From contig LT907983.1 in assembly GCA_900230115.1 (NCBI GenBank), positions 5,378,774 to 5,442,773 of the forward strand: a DNA stretch of 64,000 nt. Reading direction: 5' to 3'. How positions within the stretch are numbered: position 1 is the stretch's first letter; the number at the start of each line of letters is the position of its first letter. The notes beneath the pieces were generated by a model. That model did no database searches, was not told the origin of the DNA, and was given only the letters and a program-made list of their open reading frames with translations. Positions 8,284 through 17,723 of the stretch are shown here, in pieces. This DNA is from Spirosomataceae bacterium TFI 002. GTDB taxonomy: Bacteria > Bacteroidota > Bacteroidia > Cytophagales > Spirosomataceae. The translations under genes and the position numbers were made by a program.

Positions 8284-9210
8284 ATGCAAGAGCAAATCAC
8301 TTCAGAAATCTTAATGATAAGACCTGTGAGTTTTACTTTCAACTCGCAAACAGCAGATAGCAATGCATTCATGAATGATATTGAATTGGCTGATAGGCTA
8401 ATTCAAAAGAAAGCTTTAGAAGAATTTGATGATTTTGTCGCTTTGCTGAGGCTAAACGACATAAATGTTAATATTTTTCAAGATACAGCTGAGCCACATA
8501 AGCCAGATAGTATTTTCCCCAATAACTGGGTTTCTTTCCACCATAGCGGAAAGGTGGTTTTATACCCGATGGAAGCAGAAAATAGACGTTTAGAAAGAAG
8601 GAAAGATATTATTGAAGCCATTGGTGAAAAATATCAAATCACAGAAATTATCGACCTTTCTAAGTTCGAAGATAGTGGTGATTTTTTGGAAGGAACTGGT
8701 AGTATAATTCTAGATCGAAATAAAAAAATCGCATACGCTAGTCTTTCAACAAGAACTAGTAAGAAGGTGTTGGAAGCTTGGAAAAAAGAAATGCCTAACT
8801 ACGAGCTTGTAACCTTCACATCTAGCGATAAAGAGGGTGTACCTATCTACCATACCAATGTGATGATGTGTATTGGGAGCGATTTTGCCGTAGTATGCCT
8901 AGAAGCAATTAAAGATGACGAGGAAAAGCTACGAGTACAAAGAAGTCTAGAAAACAGCGGAAAGATGCTCATTCCCATTTCTTTAAATCAGGTATATTCT
9001 TTCGCAGGCAACATGCTTTTGATTAAAAACAGAAAAGGCGTTAAATACCTTTGTATGTCTCAAAATGCCTATAACTCTTTAGAGCCTGAACAAATCAATA
9101 GACTATCAGAACATACTAATATCATCTATTCCGATATTGCCACCATTGAAAAAGTTGCTGGAGGCTCTATCAGATGTATGATGGCTGAGATTCATTTGCC
9201 TGTGAAGTAA
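8284..9210 (+). CDS. ctlX: Citrulline utilization hydrolase CtlX-type amidinohydrolase
   Basis: A 308-residue protein of the arginine deiminase/amidinotransferase fold, matching the CtlX group. Motifs: DSIFPNNWVSFH near residue 79, EGTGSIILD, STRTSK, HTNVMMCIG (catalytic His) and the end GGSIRCMMAE with the nucleophilic Cys at 298. The family hydrolyses a C-N bond of a guanidino or ureido group; in Francisella it is needed to use citrulline. It follows the arginine deiminase homologue by four bases, so the pair could carry arginine to citrulline and then onward. The next gene is convergent, with only four bases between stops. Confidence 0.82.
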   Translation: MQEQITSEILMIRPVSFTFNSQTADSNAFMNDIELADRLIQKKALEEFDDFVALLRLNDINVNIFQDTAEPHKPDSIFPNNWVSFHHSGKVVLYPMEAENRRLERRKDIIEAIGEKYQITEIIDLSKFEDSGDFLEGTGSIILDRNKKIAYASLSTRTSKKVLEAWKKEMPNYELVTFTSSDKEGVPIYHTNVMMCIGSDFAVVCLEAIKDDEEKLRVQRSLENSGKMLIPISLNQVYSFAGNMLLIKNRKGVKYLCMSQNAYNSLEPEQINRLSEHTNIIYSDIATIEKVAGGSIRCMMAEIHLPVK

Positions 9211-9214
9211 AACT

Positions 9215-11608
9215 TTATAGGAATTTAAAGTTATAGGCAAGGGAAACAATAGGTGCTCCAAAAACTGTCAATTTATATGGTTTGGCAACGAGACCTTCCG
9301 TCCGCATAAAGATTGAGTATGCATTCTTGCGGCCATATAAATTGTAAACTGTAAAAGTCCAATTTCCTTTCCACTTTTTATCTTTCATGCTTGGTTGATA
9401 AATATTCCAAGAGAAATCAAGGCGATGGTAATCTGGAATACGAGAGTTATTTCTAACCGTATAAAATGGAAAAGAAGCATCTGAGAATTTCACAAATCCC
9501 ACAGGCGTTGTATAAGGACGACCAGTAGAGTATGTAAAATTAAAGCCAAAATCATGGTGTTTTCCTTGATTGATAATCATGGAAGCATTGAATGTATGTG
9601 GCCTGTCATAATTTGCAGCATACCAATTTCCAAAGTTTACGCTCTGACTAAATCCTTCTCCAGAATTAATCTTATTGAAAGACCTTGCCCAAGTATAATT
9701 TATCCATCCTGTAACTTCACCTTTCTTTTTTGAAACCATGGTTTCTATTCCATAAGATTTGTTTACCCCTTGTAATAATTCTGTTTCAGGATATGCCTGC
9801 AATAGAAAATCGGCTCCAGGTTTATAATCTATAACGTTCTGGGTATATCTAAAATAACCTTCGATTGAATACTCATAAATACCCGTTTTAGTATCCTTGA
9901 AATAACCCAAAGTGTACAAATTACTAACTTGAGGTTTGATATGTGTATCAGAGCTTTTCCATCTACTTGTAGGAATGGGTGTAGTCGTATTCGAGATAAC
10001 TTGTAAATATTGCCTCATGATATTAAAACCAAACTTAAGGCTGTTTCTTTTATTTAAAGCATATCTAATTCCCACTCTTGGCTCTAAACCACCATAACTA
10101 GCCATTGTTTCACCTTTACCCACAAAAACAGAATCTATTAAATTGAAAGAACTTAACTCAGAATTTTCTCTGTAAACATTCACAAGTCCTGGCCCTAAAC
10201 TTCTGTAATTACTATACCTCATTCCAGCTGAAATTGTTAGGGCATCTGAGATTTCTACTTCATCTTCAATACCTATTGCGAGTTCCAGACCTTTTTCAAT
10301 AGGTGTGGCTATATTTCTAACTGCTGTACTCCCATTTGGTAATAATTCTCCAGGATTTAGCTCATAGTATGTCGCATCTAGCACTCCTTCTATTTTGTGC
10401 TTTCCAAAATAGTAATTCAAGTTGGTAGCTATTCGCTTGAAATCGATATCTTGCCTAATTTCAGGAGTTTTCCCTGAATTCAGCTCAGGCAGCAATATTG
10501 ACGGCTGGTACTGCGAAGACACAAGGGTAGTTTGTAAGTTTAAGTTATTATTTATTGCCGTAAACCACTTTCCTGAGAAATTCAATGTTGAATATCGAAA
10601 ATCAGTAGAAGTTGAATTTATCTCTCCTATTGATCCTAAAGATTCGGTTCTAAAAAAGTCGTAGCTATAGTAAGATGACAAGGATAGTGTGTTTTTGGAG
10701 TTCATTTTATAAAAAAGCTTCGCCGATGCATCTCCAAAATTTGCCTTTAGGTCTTTAAGCTGTTTTGAAACTAATGGCAATGCCCAATCATTGAAGGCCC
10801 CTCGTCCAGATATCATTATCCCCATTTTATCGGTGATCAATGGAATATCCATCTTAACTCTATTAGAAACAAAACTTACTCCACCTTCCATACTAAATTG
10901 TTCTAAGCTAGGCTGTGCCAATTGCACATCCATAACTGCCGATGCCCTTCCACCATATCTGGCGGGAACGTTACCTTTGTACAAGTCAACCCCAGATACA
11001 GCCTCCGATGGGAAAGCTGAAAATAGGCCAAACATATGCGTAGGATTAAATATAGGGGCATCATCCAAAAGCATGAGGTTTTGATCTGTGGTTCCTCCTC
11101 TTATGTTTACTCCATTACTTGCCTCACCCACAGAGCTAACGCCAGGGAGCATTTGAAGGCCCCGCAAAATATCAACTTCACCCATTGCTGTTGGGATTTT
11201 TCTAAGTGTCTTGATATTGAGTGAGCTCACACCAAGAATGGGGCGTTTTAAGTTTTGAGATGCTTTAGCTGCAACTATCACTTCGCTCAATTCATTAGAT
11301 ATTTTATCCAAAACTATTGTTATCGTCGTATCTCCTTTAAAGTTTATAAACCCCCTAGAAGCTCTATATCCAACGAATTTTGTAATAATTGCAAAATCAC
11401 CTACTGGAACATTGAATTCAAATTGACCTTTACGGTCAGTGGCAACTATCAAACTCTTGTATGATAACATTATAGTAGCTCCAGGCATTGGGTTTCCATC
11501 GGTAGAATCTATTACCATACCAGACAAACGAAAAGTTTGCTGTGCTGATACCTGATCGCTTAATACCAGTAAAAGACCAATAATGATTATGCTTAAATAA
11601 TTTTTCAT
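9215..11608 (-). CDS. TonB-dependent receptor with N-terminal regulatory-like domain
   Basis: A 797-residue outer-membrane receptor. Signal peptide (ending VSAQ), then a CarboxypepD_reg-like domain (about residues 25-115), a plug domain with LRGLQMLPGVSSVGEASNG and GVNIRGGTTDQNLMLLDDAP, and a beta-barrel ending in phenylalanine (LAYNFKFL). It lacks the long SusC-type extension, so it belongs to the shorter CirA/FecA-like group. It is the third gene of a minus-strand operon behind two DUF4249 lipoproteins, the usual pairing for this receptor group in Bacteroidota. The substrate is unknown; the pairing does not resemble SusD-type glycan uptake. Confidence 0.92.
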   Translation of the reverse strand: MKNYLSIIIIGLLLVLSDQVSAQQTFRLSGMVIDSTDGNPMPGATIMLSYKSLIVATDRKGQFEFNVPVGDFAIITKFVGYRASRGFINFKGDTTITIVLDKISNELSEVIVAAKASQNLKRPILGVSSLNIKTLRKIPTAMGEVDILRGLQMLPGVSSVGEASNGVNIRGGTTDQNLMLLDDAPIFNPTHMFGLFSAFPSEAVSGVDLYKGNVPARYGGRASAVMDVQLAQPSLEQFSMEGGVSFVSNRVKMDIPLITDKMGIMISGRGAFNDWALPLVSKQLKDLKANFGDASAKLFYKMNSKNTLSLSSYYSYDFFRTESLGSIGEINSTSTDFRYSTLNFSGKWFTAINNNLNLQTTLVSSQYQPSILLPELNSGKTPEIRQDIDFKRIATNLNYYFGKHKIEGVLDATYYELNPGELLPNGSTAVRNIATPIEKGLELAIGIEDEVEISDALTISAGMRYSNYRSLGPGLVNVYRENSELSSFNLIDSVFVGKGETMASYGGLEPRVGIRYALNKRNSLKFGFNIMRQYLQVISNTTTPIPTSRWKSSDTHIKPQVSNLYTLGYFKDTKTGIYEYSIEGYFRYTQNVIDYKPGADFLLQAYPETELLQGVNKSYGIETMVSKKKGEVTGWINYTWARSFNKINSGEGFSQSVNFGNWYAANYDRPHTFNASMIINQGKHHDFGFNFTYSTGRPYTTPVGFVKFSDASFPFYTVRNNSRIPDYHRLDFSWNIYQPSMKDKKWKGNWTFTVYNLYGRKNAYSIFMRTEGLVAKPYKLTVFGAPIVSLAYNFKFL

Positions 11609-11623
11609 CTATTCGTTATGGTG

Positions 11624-12781
11624 TTAGTCAAAAAGAAATCCTGTAGGTTTTGAATTGGTTCTGTATCTACCATTAAGACATGGTGATAATGGAGGCCTGT
11701 CTGATGGAATAGTAGGCAATGGCTCTTGATATATCAATCTCCCACCAAGCAATCCCAAAGGCTTAAATCCTCGTGAAAACATATCAGATCTATCAATCCA
11801 ATATCTTTGTTTTTTCATTCCACTTACCAAGAAGTATCCAGTTACTACCTCGTCTTTATTTAGGCTTTTTATGTTCCCTTCAAGTGCCGCAGGAGGTGTA
11901 TCTGCCAGTCCTCCTGTATTTTGACCTTGTTCAACTAAAAGTTTTAGATAAGCATATCCATCTCTAGAAATTGATTGTTGCTTTATTTCAATTAAGCCGC
12001 CTTTTTCGTGGTAGTAGGGTATTTTTGCAATTTCTCTGTTCTGAATTGTAAGACCATCAACAAAAACATCGCTTTGAGTATTTACTTTATCCGATCTAAA
12101 AATCTGCCAACAAGGTGAATCGCATATATAATCGTAAATTACATTTCTTCTTTTTAGCTGAGCATCTTCAACACACTTTCCTGCAGGCAATGGATCTGTG
12201 TAAAACATTCCACCTTCGCAAGTTGCACACGCATATTGCCTTTCATACAAAATCCAAGACCACATATAATTGTTCCCTAGTCCAACAGGATCTTTGGTTT
12301 CTATATAGATAGTATTTCCTGGTACAATATTTCCATTAACTTCAGGGCCTTGATCTTCTGTTGTTTGGTAAACTCTTTCAATCGGAACTACGTCAATTAA
12401 TATTTCAGACTTTGACTTATAGTTGTTTCCTTCTTCAGTTGTAAATTCTAATGAATATGTAGCACCCACTGTTCCTTTAAAACCTTTTGGAGGAACAAAA
12501 AAACCAGTTTCGGTTTCAGTAAACTCAATTCTATTTGTCTCATTTTCTAAAACACTTACTTTAGCATTTTTTAATGTTCGAAAAACGCTAGAGTTACCAC
12601 CACTAGGAATTGCTTCTTTTAAACTAACATAGGTTTCATCTTCAAGATCAGTCAAAGTCCCTTCTACAATTAAAAGTTTTAAATCAATATCGAAATTAGT
12701 TTCGAATGGTTCAATACACGCAATTAAACAACTAATTACAAAAAGTACAGCTCCTATTTTATAAGTAAATCTTTTCTTCAA
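11624..12781 (-). CDS. DUF4249 lipoprotein (second copy)
   Basis: A 385-residue lipoprotein when started at TTG 12781, giving M-K-K-R-F-T-Y-K-I-G, a hydrophobic run and the lipobox I-A-C before IEPFETNF. A possible ATG at 12829 would put 16 extra residues before the signal peptide and overlap the upstream stop by 29 bases, so TTG is preferred. The body has the DUF4249 signature near the N-terminus (IEPFETNFDIDLKLLIVEGT), a cysteine cluster (CATCEGG, then CDSPCW) and QNTGGLADTPPAAL shared with the neighbour. These proteins sit in the outer membrane beside TonB receptors; no molecular function is known. Confidence 0.82.
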   Translation of the reverse strand: MKKRFTYKIGAVLFVISCLIACIEPFETNFDIDLKLLIVEGTLTDLEDETYVSLKEAIPSGGNSSVFRTLKNAKVSVLENETNRIEFTETETGFFVPPKGFKGTVGATYSLEFTTEEGNNYKSKSEILIDVVPIERVYQTTEDQGPEVNGNIVPGNTIYIETKDPVGLGNNYMWSWILYERQYACATCEGGMFYTDPLPAGKCVEDAQLKRRNVIYDYICDSPCWQIFRSDKVNTQSDVFVDGLTIQNREIAKIPYYHEKGGLIEIKQQSISRDGYAYLKLLVEQGQNTGGLADTPPAALEGNIKSLNKDEVVTGYFLVSGMKKQRYWIDRSDMFSRGFKPLGLLGGRLIYQEPLPTIPSDRPPLSPCLNGRYRTNSKPTGFLFD

Positions 12782-12800
12782 ATTAAGTTTATTAACATGT

Positions 12801-13952
12801 TTAAAATATAAAAGCATCTGGTTTAACATCTGTTCTACTTGGTGAGGATAAACATGGTGCCAATGGAGGTCTTAAGTCCAAAGAAGGTTCAGAGTTGGTA
12901 AATCTACCTTTTAGTAGGCCATAAGGTTGAATTTCGAGCTTTTCTACATCACTTCTATCGATCCAATAGGAGTAAGTTGCTGAATTAGCAACTAAAAAGA
13001 AACCGCCAATTGCTTCCTCTGGGTTATTCATATTTTTAAGATTGCCTACAAGAGCCGCCGGTGGAGTATCGGCAAGTCCTCCAGTATTTTGACCTTGATT
13101 TATTAATAATTTCAAATACTTGTAAGCCTCTTCACTCACGAGTTGTTGCTCTACAATTAATAAACCACCAGTTGGGTTGTAAAAAGGTATTTGTGCGATT
13201 TTCTTTCCAGTAATTGTTAAACCATCAGACAAGAAGTCACTTTGGGCAAGAATTTCTTGTGAGCGGTAGATATCCCAACATGGTTTATCGCAAGAGTAAT
13301 CATATGTTGTATTACTTTCTTGTAAAGCTACATCAGGAAGACATCTTCCCTCTGGACGGGGATTTTCGAACCATTTTCCTCCAAAACAAGATGCACAAAT
13401 ATTCTGTTTCTCATAGTTTTTCCATGTCCACAAATAATTATCACCCAGACCAGAAGGGTCTTTAGTGTCTAAATATATCTCAGTAACTGGACCAGTTTTA
13501 CCAATTCCAATTCTACCTTCCAAGTTTGTTTTTTGGTAAACTTTATCAATTGGAGGAACACTTCTTAATTTTTGTGGATCTGAAATTAGGACGTCTCCGT
13601 TTGCTAAAACTACTTTTAAGCTATAAACTTTTCCTATTTCGCCTGAAAAATCCGACGGAGGTTCAAAATAACCATCGATAGTTTCAATGTAACTCACCTC
13701 TTCTTCTCCTTCAATTTGAACACTTACTACAGCTCCTTTTATGGCTTTAAAAAAACTTGAAGTAGAACCATTTGGAATTGCTTCTCTTAATTGAACAAAT
13801 TGGGAACCTCCAGAGGTTGTGAGATTACCCTCAATCACCATTATTCGCTGGTTAAGATCAAAATTGACCTCAAAAGGCTCAATACACGACCAAAAAACCA
13901 CTAAACTGGATAAAACAATCAAAACAAAACTAACGACCTTTCTAAATGACAC
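12801..13952 (-). CDS. DUF4249 lipoprotein (first copy)
   Basis: A 383-residue lipoprotein paralogous to the gene that follows. Started at GTG 13952 it reads M-S-F-R-K-V-V-S and a hydrophobic run to the lipobox F-W-S-C before IEPFEVNF. An in-frame TTG at 14003 is also possible, but that triplet lies inside a candidate -7 promoter box (CATCTTTG), which argues for the later start. Shared features with its neighbour: the IEPFE start, CxxC (CASC), CDKPCW and QNTGGLADTPPAAL. It heads the DUF4249-DUF4249-TonB receptor operon. Tandem paralogy suggests two alternative surface partners for one receptor. Confidence 0.82.
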   Translation of the reverse strand: MSFRKVVSFVLIVLSSLVVFWSCIEPFEVNFDLNQRIMVIEGNLTTSGGSQFVQLREAIPNGSTSSFFKAIKGAVVSVQIEGEEEVSYIETIDGYFEPPSDFSGEIGKVYSLKVVLANGDVLISDPQKLRSVPPIDKVYQKTNLEGRIGIGKTGPVTEIYLDTKDPSGLGDNYLWTWKNYEKQNICASCFGGKWFENPRPEGRCLPDVALQESNTTYDYSCDKPCWDIYRSQEILAQSDFLSDGLTITGKKIAQIPFYNPTGGLLIVEQQLVSEEAYKYLKLLINQGQNTGGLADTPPAALVGNLKNMNNPEEAIGGFFLVANSATYSYWIDRSDVEKLEIQPYGLLKGRFTNSEPSLDLRPPLAPCLSSPSRTDVKPDAFIF

Positions 13953-14213
13953 TGTTATTGAATAAATGAAATTGAAAACCCGTGTATTCCTAGGGGTAAA
14001 CAAAGATGTTGGAAAAAATCATACTTATTATCAAAATTTAAATAAAAAACCAACCTAACTATTTATTATATCAACAATACTAAATTGGGTTAATGTTTTA
14101 ATAAAAAACAATATTAGCTCACGACGGTGCAACTATTCCATATGGTTTATACGTATATAAAACCAATGATCTAATTTATTCGTAATTTGGAATCAATAAT
14201 CCTCTTGAAAACT

Positions 14214-15545
14214 ATGCACTGCGTTATAATAGGAAACGGGATAAGTGGAATAACCGCTGCTCGAGAAATAAGAAAAAAAAGCGATTACGAAATTACTGTA
14301 ATATCAAAAGAGACTGAACATTTTTTCTCTCGTACAGCACTCATGTACATCTACATGGGACACATGAAGTATGAACACACCAAACCTTATGAAGATTGGT
14401 TTTGGGAGAAAAATAGAATAAACCTGGTATTTGAAGAAGTCTCTTCAGTAGATTTTAAGCGGAAAGAACTCAAACTGTCTTCAAACAAAAGTATGCTTTA
14501 TGATAAGCTTATTTTGGCTTGCGGATCAATTCCTAATAAGTTTGGTTGGAAAGGTCAAGATGCAATTGGAGTACAGGGGCTATATTCTTACCAAGATTTA
14601 GAAAGTTTAGAAGAAAGAAGTGATAAAATCAAAACCGCTGTAATTGTAGGTGGTGGTTTAATTGGTATTGAGCTCGCCGAAATGCTTAATTCGAGGGGTA
14701 AAAATGTTGTAATGTTGGTGAGAGAAGATTCGTTTTGGGATAATGTCCTCCCATCTCAAGAATCATTAATGATTAATGAACATATCGCAGAACATCACAT
14801 TGACCTAAGATTGGCATCTGAATTAGATGAGATTCTTACAAACTCGGCTAACGAAGTAACAGGCATAAAAACAAAAGCTGGAGAGGAAATAGCTTGTGAG
14901 TTCGTTGGGCTCACTGTAGGAGTTAGACCCAATATAGATTTCCTCAAAAACACCGATCTAGAAATTGATCGTGGAATTGTGATCAACGAGTTTTTCGAAA
15001 CTAACATTCCCGATGTTTATTCTATCGGAGATTGTGCACAACACAGCAAGCCTCCTAGCGGTAGAAGACCACTTGAACAAATATGGTATACCGGTAAAAT
15101 AATGGGTGAAACATTGGCTAGTGTACTCACAGGAAACAAAAAGGCATATAATCCTGGAGTTTTCTTTAACTCAGCTAAGTTTCTAGATATAGAATACCAA
15201 ACTTACGGAACAGTCCTTGCGAAAAGACAAGAAGGCGTGAGCTCGTTTTTTTGGAAACACCCCAAAGAGCATATTTTGGTAACTATTCACTACAATGCTT
15301 CAGATAAGAAACTTGTTGGAATAAATACTTTTGGAATTAGAATGAGACACGAAGTATGGAAAAAATGGCTCGAAAATGAGCAAACCATTACCTATGCTTT
15401 GGAACACCTTCATGAAGCAAACTTTGACCCAGAATTTTACAAAACTCATGAAGAAAGTATTCTCAGTAAATACAACATGGAAAACATGACGGACCTGAAG
15501 TCCACGAAACGTAACAAAACCTTTTTCGGAAAATTATTTAGCTAA
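14214..15545 (+). CDS. FAD/NAD-dependent pyridine nucleotide-disulfide-type oxidoreductase
   Basis: A 443-residue flavoprotein. The start is ATG 14214 (M-H-C-V-I-I-G-N-G-I-S-G) so the FAD Rossmann motif G-x-G-x-x-G is at the very N-terminus; a TTG 27 bases earlier is possible but not needed. The second nucleotide-binding motif VIVGGGLIGIELAE is near residue 143, and the FAD-closing YSIGDCAQ near 270. No redox-active CxxxxC pair is present, so it resembles NADH oxidases and nitrite or rubredoxin reductase subunits rather than thiol reductases. It lies six bases before a membrane polyferredoxin, to which it may pass electrons. The partner assignment is inference. Confidence 0.85.
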   Translation: MHCVIIGNGISGITAAREIRKKSDYEITVISKETEHFFSRTALMYIYMGHMKYEHTKPYEDWFWEKNRINLVFEEVSSVDFKRKELKLSSNKSMLYDKLILACGSIPNKFGWKGQDAIGVQGLYSYQDLESLEERSDKIKTAVIVGGGLIGIELAEMLNSRGKNVVMLVREDSFWDNVLPSQESLMINEHIAEHHIDLRLASELDEILTNSANEVTGIKTKAGEEIACEFVGLTVGVRPNIDFLKNTDLEIDRGIVINEFFETNIPDVYSIGDCAQHSKPPSGRRPLEQIWYTGKIMGETLASVLTGNKKAYNPGVFFNSAKFLDIEYQTYGTVLAKRQEGVSSFFWKHPKEHILVTIHYNASDKKLVGINTFGIRMRHEVWKKWLENEQTITYALEHLHEANFDPEFYKTHEESILSKYNMENMTDLKSTKRNKTFFGKLFS

Positions 15546-15551
15546 AAACTC

Positions 15552-17054
15552 ATGGATAAAATTAAAAATATAGGTCTAGTTTTAATTGTGAGTGCATTAG
15601 TACTCTGGATCGCAGCATTATTTAGTAACAGTTTCGTCCTAACTGAGGAGATTTTCAAATCACAGGTTAGCGAAAAACATCAAGTTTTACTTGAAAGTAG
15701 GATAAAGCCCATATTTAACGAAGAATTTGGTAATGTTTTCACATTCAGTAATAAGGTTAATGGAGCAATCAATGAGATCAATGCTGAATTTGACGCCAAA
15801 CAAGAATGGGGAAGTAAAATCAATGACAAATACGAATTAACGTTAAGCAAAGCTTCTGCACAAGGTTGGCTGGCATCCAACCCACAAACTGGTTTCTTTA
15901 TCATATTTGGTTTATTATTTGCTGGGGCATTTCTTTACATTTTACCAGATCTCAATCTTTTAAAAGGAATCAAAAACGATGGTATCTTCTTTAATCCAGC
16001 AACTGCTGCCAAATGGCTAGGAATTGTGTTGGGCAGCTTAATGATAAGTTTTTATATACTTCTTTACTTCTTCCCGCAGTACATCAGTAATTGGATTTTG
16101 ATGCTTGACGGATTAAGTGAACTCATGAATGGTGGAAAAGCAAGTCAATGGTTTCTCTATGGATTTTTATATACCATTGCAGTAGTAGTTATGGGTGTAA
16201 GAATGCTCATCAAATATCGTCATAATAAGTATCAACAAGTACGAACAGCGTCGGTGATGTTTTTTCAGTTAGTATTTGCCTTTCTTATTCCTGAGATATT
16301 GACAAAACTAAATATGCCATCTGCCGACCTTAAAAATATGTGGCCACTTGACTATTCCTTCTTTTTCGACTATAGAATTGATCAAAAAATAGAGGCTGGT
16401 ACATTTGGAACCTTTCTATTTGTATGGGGAATCGTACTATTTGCAATCGGAGTGCCTGTCATGACTTATTTCTTTGGTAAACGCTGGTATTGTAGTTGGG
16501 TTTGCGGCTGTGGAGGCTTGGCGGAAACGCTAGGAGATCCATTCAGACAATTATCTGACAAGTCGCTTAAGGCTTGGAAATTTGAAAGATATATCATTCA
16601 TGGTGTATTAGTTTTTGCCATTTTAATGACCACTGGTGTACTTTACACCTATTTTACGGGAAGTTATACCATGCTAGGCTTTATCCCTACTGAGTCTCTA
16701 AAGTCATGGTATGGTTTTGGAGTGGGAGCAATATTCTCAGGAGTAGTTGGTACTGGTTTTTACCCTATAATGGGAAACAGAGTTTGGTGCCGATTTGGTT
16801 GTCCTTTAGCTGCTTATCTTGGATTGGTTCAAAGATTCAAGTCGAGATTTAGAATTACAACCAATGGTGGTCAATGCATCTCTTGTGGAAATTGTTCTAC
16901 CTATTGCGAGCAAGGTATTGATGTAAGAGCTTATGCTCAAAAAGGCCAAGACATTGTACGTTCTTCATGTGTTGGATGCGGAATATGTTCAGCTGTATGT
17001 CCTAGAGGAGTATTGAACTTAGAAAATGCTGATCCAAACACTAGAAATATTTAA
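15552..17054 (+). CDS. Membrane polyferredoxin, NosR/NapH-like 4Fe-4S protein
   Basis: A 500-residue integral membrane protein with an N-terminal membrane segment, a periplasmic stretch of about 80 residues, then about seven further membrane helices. It carries the NapH/NosR hallmark cysteine motifs WYCSWVCGC (near 312) and WCRFGCP (near 412), and a C-terminal ferredoxin domain with CISCGNCSTYC and CVGCGICSAVCP (about 442-485). Such proteins move electrons across or into the membrane. The gene is 6 bases after the flavin oxidoreductase, so the pair looks like a NAD(P)H-to-membrane electron route. The final acceptor is not encoded nearby; the DUF2911 gene follows by 28 bases. Confidence 0.85.
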   Translation: MDKIKNIGLVLIVSALVLWIAALFSNSFVLTEEIFKSQVSEKHQVLLESRIKPIFNEEFGNVFTFSNKVNGAINEINAEFDAKQEWGSKINDKYELTLSKASAQGWLASNPQTGFFIIFGLLFAGAFLYILPDLNLLKGIKNDGIFFNPATAAKWLGIVLGSLMISFYILLYFFPQYISNWILMLDGLSELMNGGKASQWFLYGFLYTIAVVVMGVRMLIKYRHNKYQQVRTASVMFFQLVFAFLIPEILTKLNMPSADLKNMWPLDYSFFFDYRIDQKIEAGTFGTFLFVWGIVLFAIGVPVMTYFFGKRWYCSWVCGCGGLAETLGDPFRQLSDKSLKAWKFERYIIHGVLVFAILMTTGVLYTYFTGSYTMLGFIPTESLKSWYGFGVGAIFSGVVGTGFYPIMGNRVWCRFGCPLAAYLGLVQRFKSRFRITTNGGQCISCGNCSTYCEQGIDVRAYAQKGQDIVRSSCVGCGICSAVCPRGVLNLENADPNTRNI

Positions 17055-17082
17055 ATTGCATATATAAATTAAACTTCTAAAA

Positions 17083-17658
17083 ATGAAAAAACACCTTTTC
17101 TCTCTTCTATTTCTTTTAGCTCTAGGAGCTAATGCTCAAGATTTTCCAGGATTAGATAAAAGTCCAATGGACGCTTCTTACTATCCTCATGGCTCCGCTC
17201 ATGATATTACTTTTGCCAAAACATTAAAGGAAAAAGGCGAAATGATGACTAAAATTAAAGTTGTTTACTCTCGACCATCGGCTAATGGTAGGGAGATATT
17301 TGGCAACTTGGTTAAATATGAAACACCATGGAGAATTGGTGCAAACGAAACAACGGAAGTTACTTTTTATACTCCTGTCCAAATAGGAGAAAGCATTATA
17401 GCTCCCGGTACATATGCAATGTACTTAGTTACAAGTCCAGGAAAATGGACTTTAAAAATTCATCCTGAAGCTGGTGGGTGGGGAGTTTACAATTTTGATG
17501 CTTCAAAAGACTTAGCAAGTGTGGAAACTAAACCTGAGAAAGCTAAAGAAACGATAGAAGCACTATCTGTAGTAATGTACAAAGCTAAAACTGGAAACGT
17601 ACACTTAAAAATTGGTTGGGGAGAGTTATTTGGAGAATTTCCAATAACACTTCTTTAA
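17083..17658 (+). CDS. Exported DUF2911 protein
   Basis: A 191-residue protein with a signal peptide (ending ANAQ). It has the DUF2911 core: VVYSRPSANGREIFGNLV, PWRIGANETTEVTFYTPVQI and APGTYAMYLVTSPGKWTLKI. The family is periplasmic and of unknown function. It is 28 bases after the polyferredoxin gene and is followed by a terminator at 17681-17708, so it is probably the last gene of that transcript. A second, longer DUF2911 protein lies at 49747-50586. Confidence 0.88.
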   Translation: MKKHLFSLLFLLALGANAQDFPGLDKSPMDASYYPHGSAHDITFAKTLKEKGEMMTKIKVVYSRPSANGREIFGNLVKYETPWRIGANETTEVTFYTPVQIGESIIAPGTYAMYLVTSPGKWTLKIHPEAGGWGVYNFDASKDLASVETKPEKAKETIEALSVVMYKAKTGNVHLKIGWGELFGEFPITLL

Positions 17659-17680
17659 AATAATATTGAACATAAATTCG

Positions 17681-17713
17681 ATGACCATTTGATTCTTCAG
17701 ATGGTCATTTTTT
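17681..17713 (+). terminator. Rho-independent terminator after the DUF2911 gene
   Basis: A 12-bp stem with one G-T pair (ATGACCATTTGA with TCAGATGGTCAT) around TTCT, followed by six T. It lies 22 bases after the stop codon and may also serve the convergent methyltransferase gene. Confidence 0.82.
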
Positions 17714-17723
17714 ATGTTAAAAA

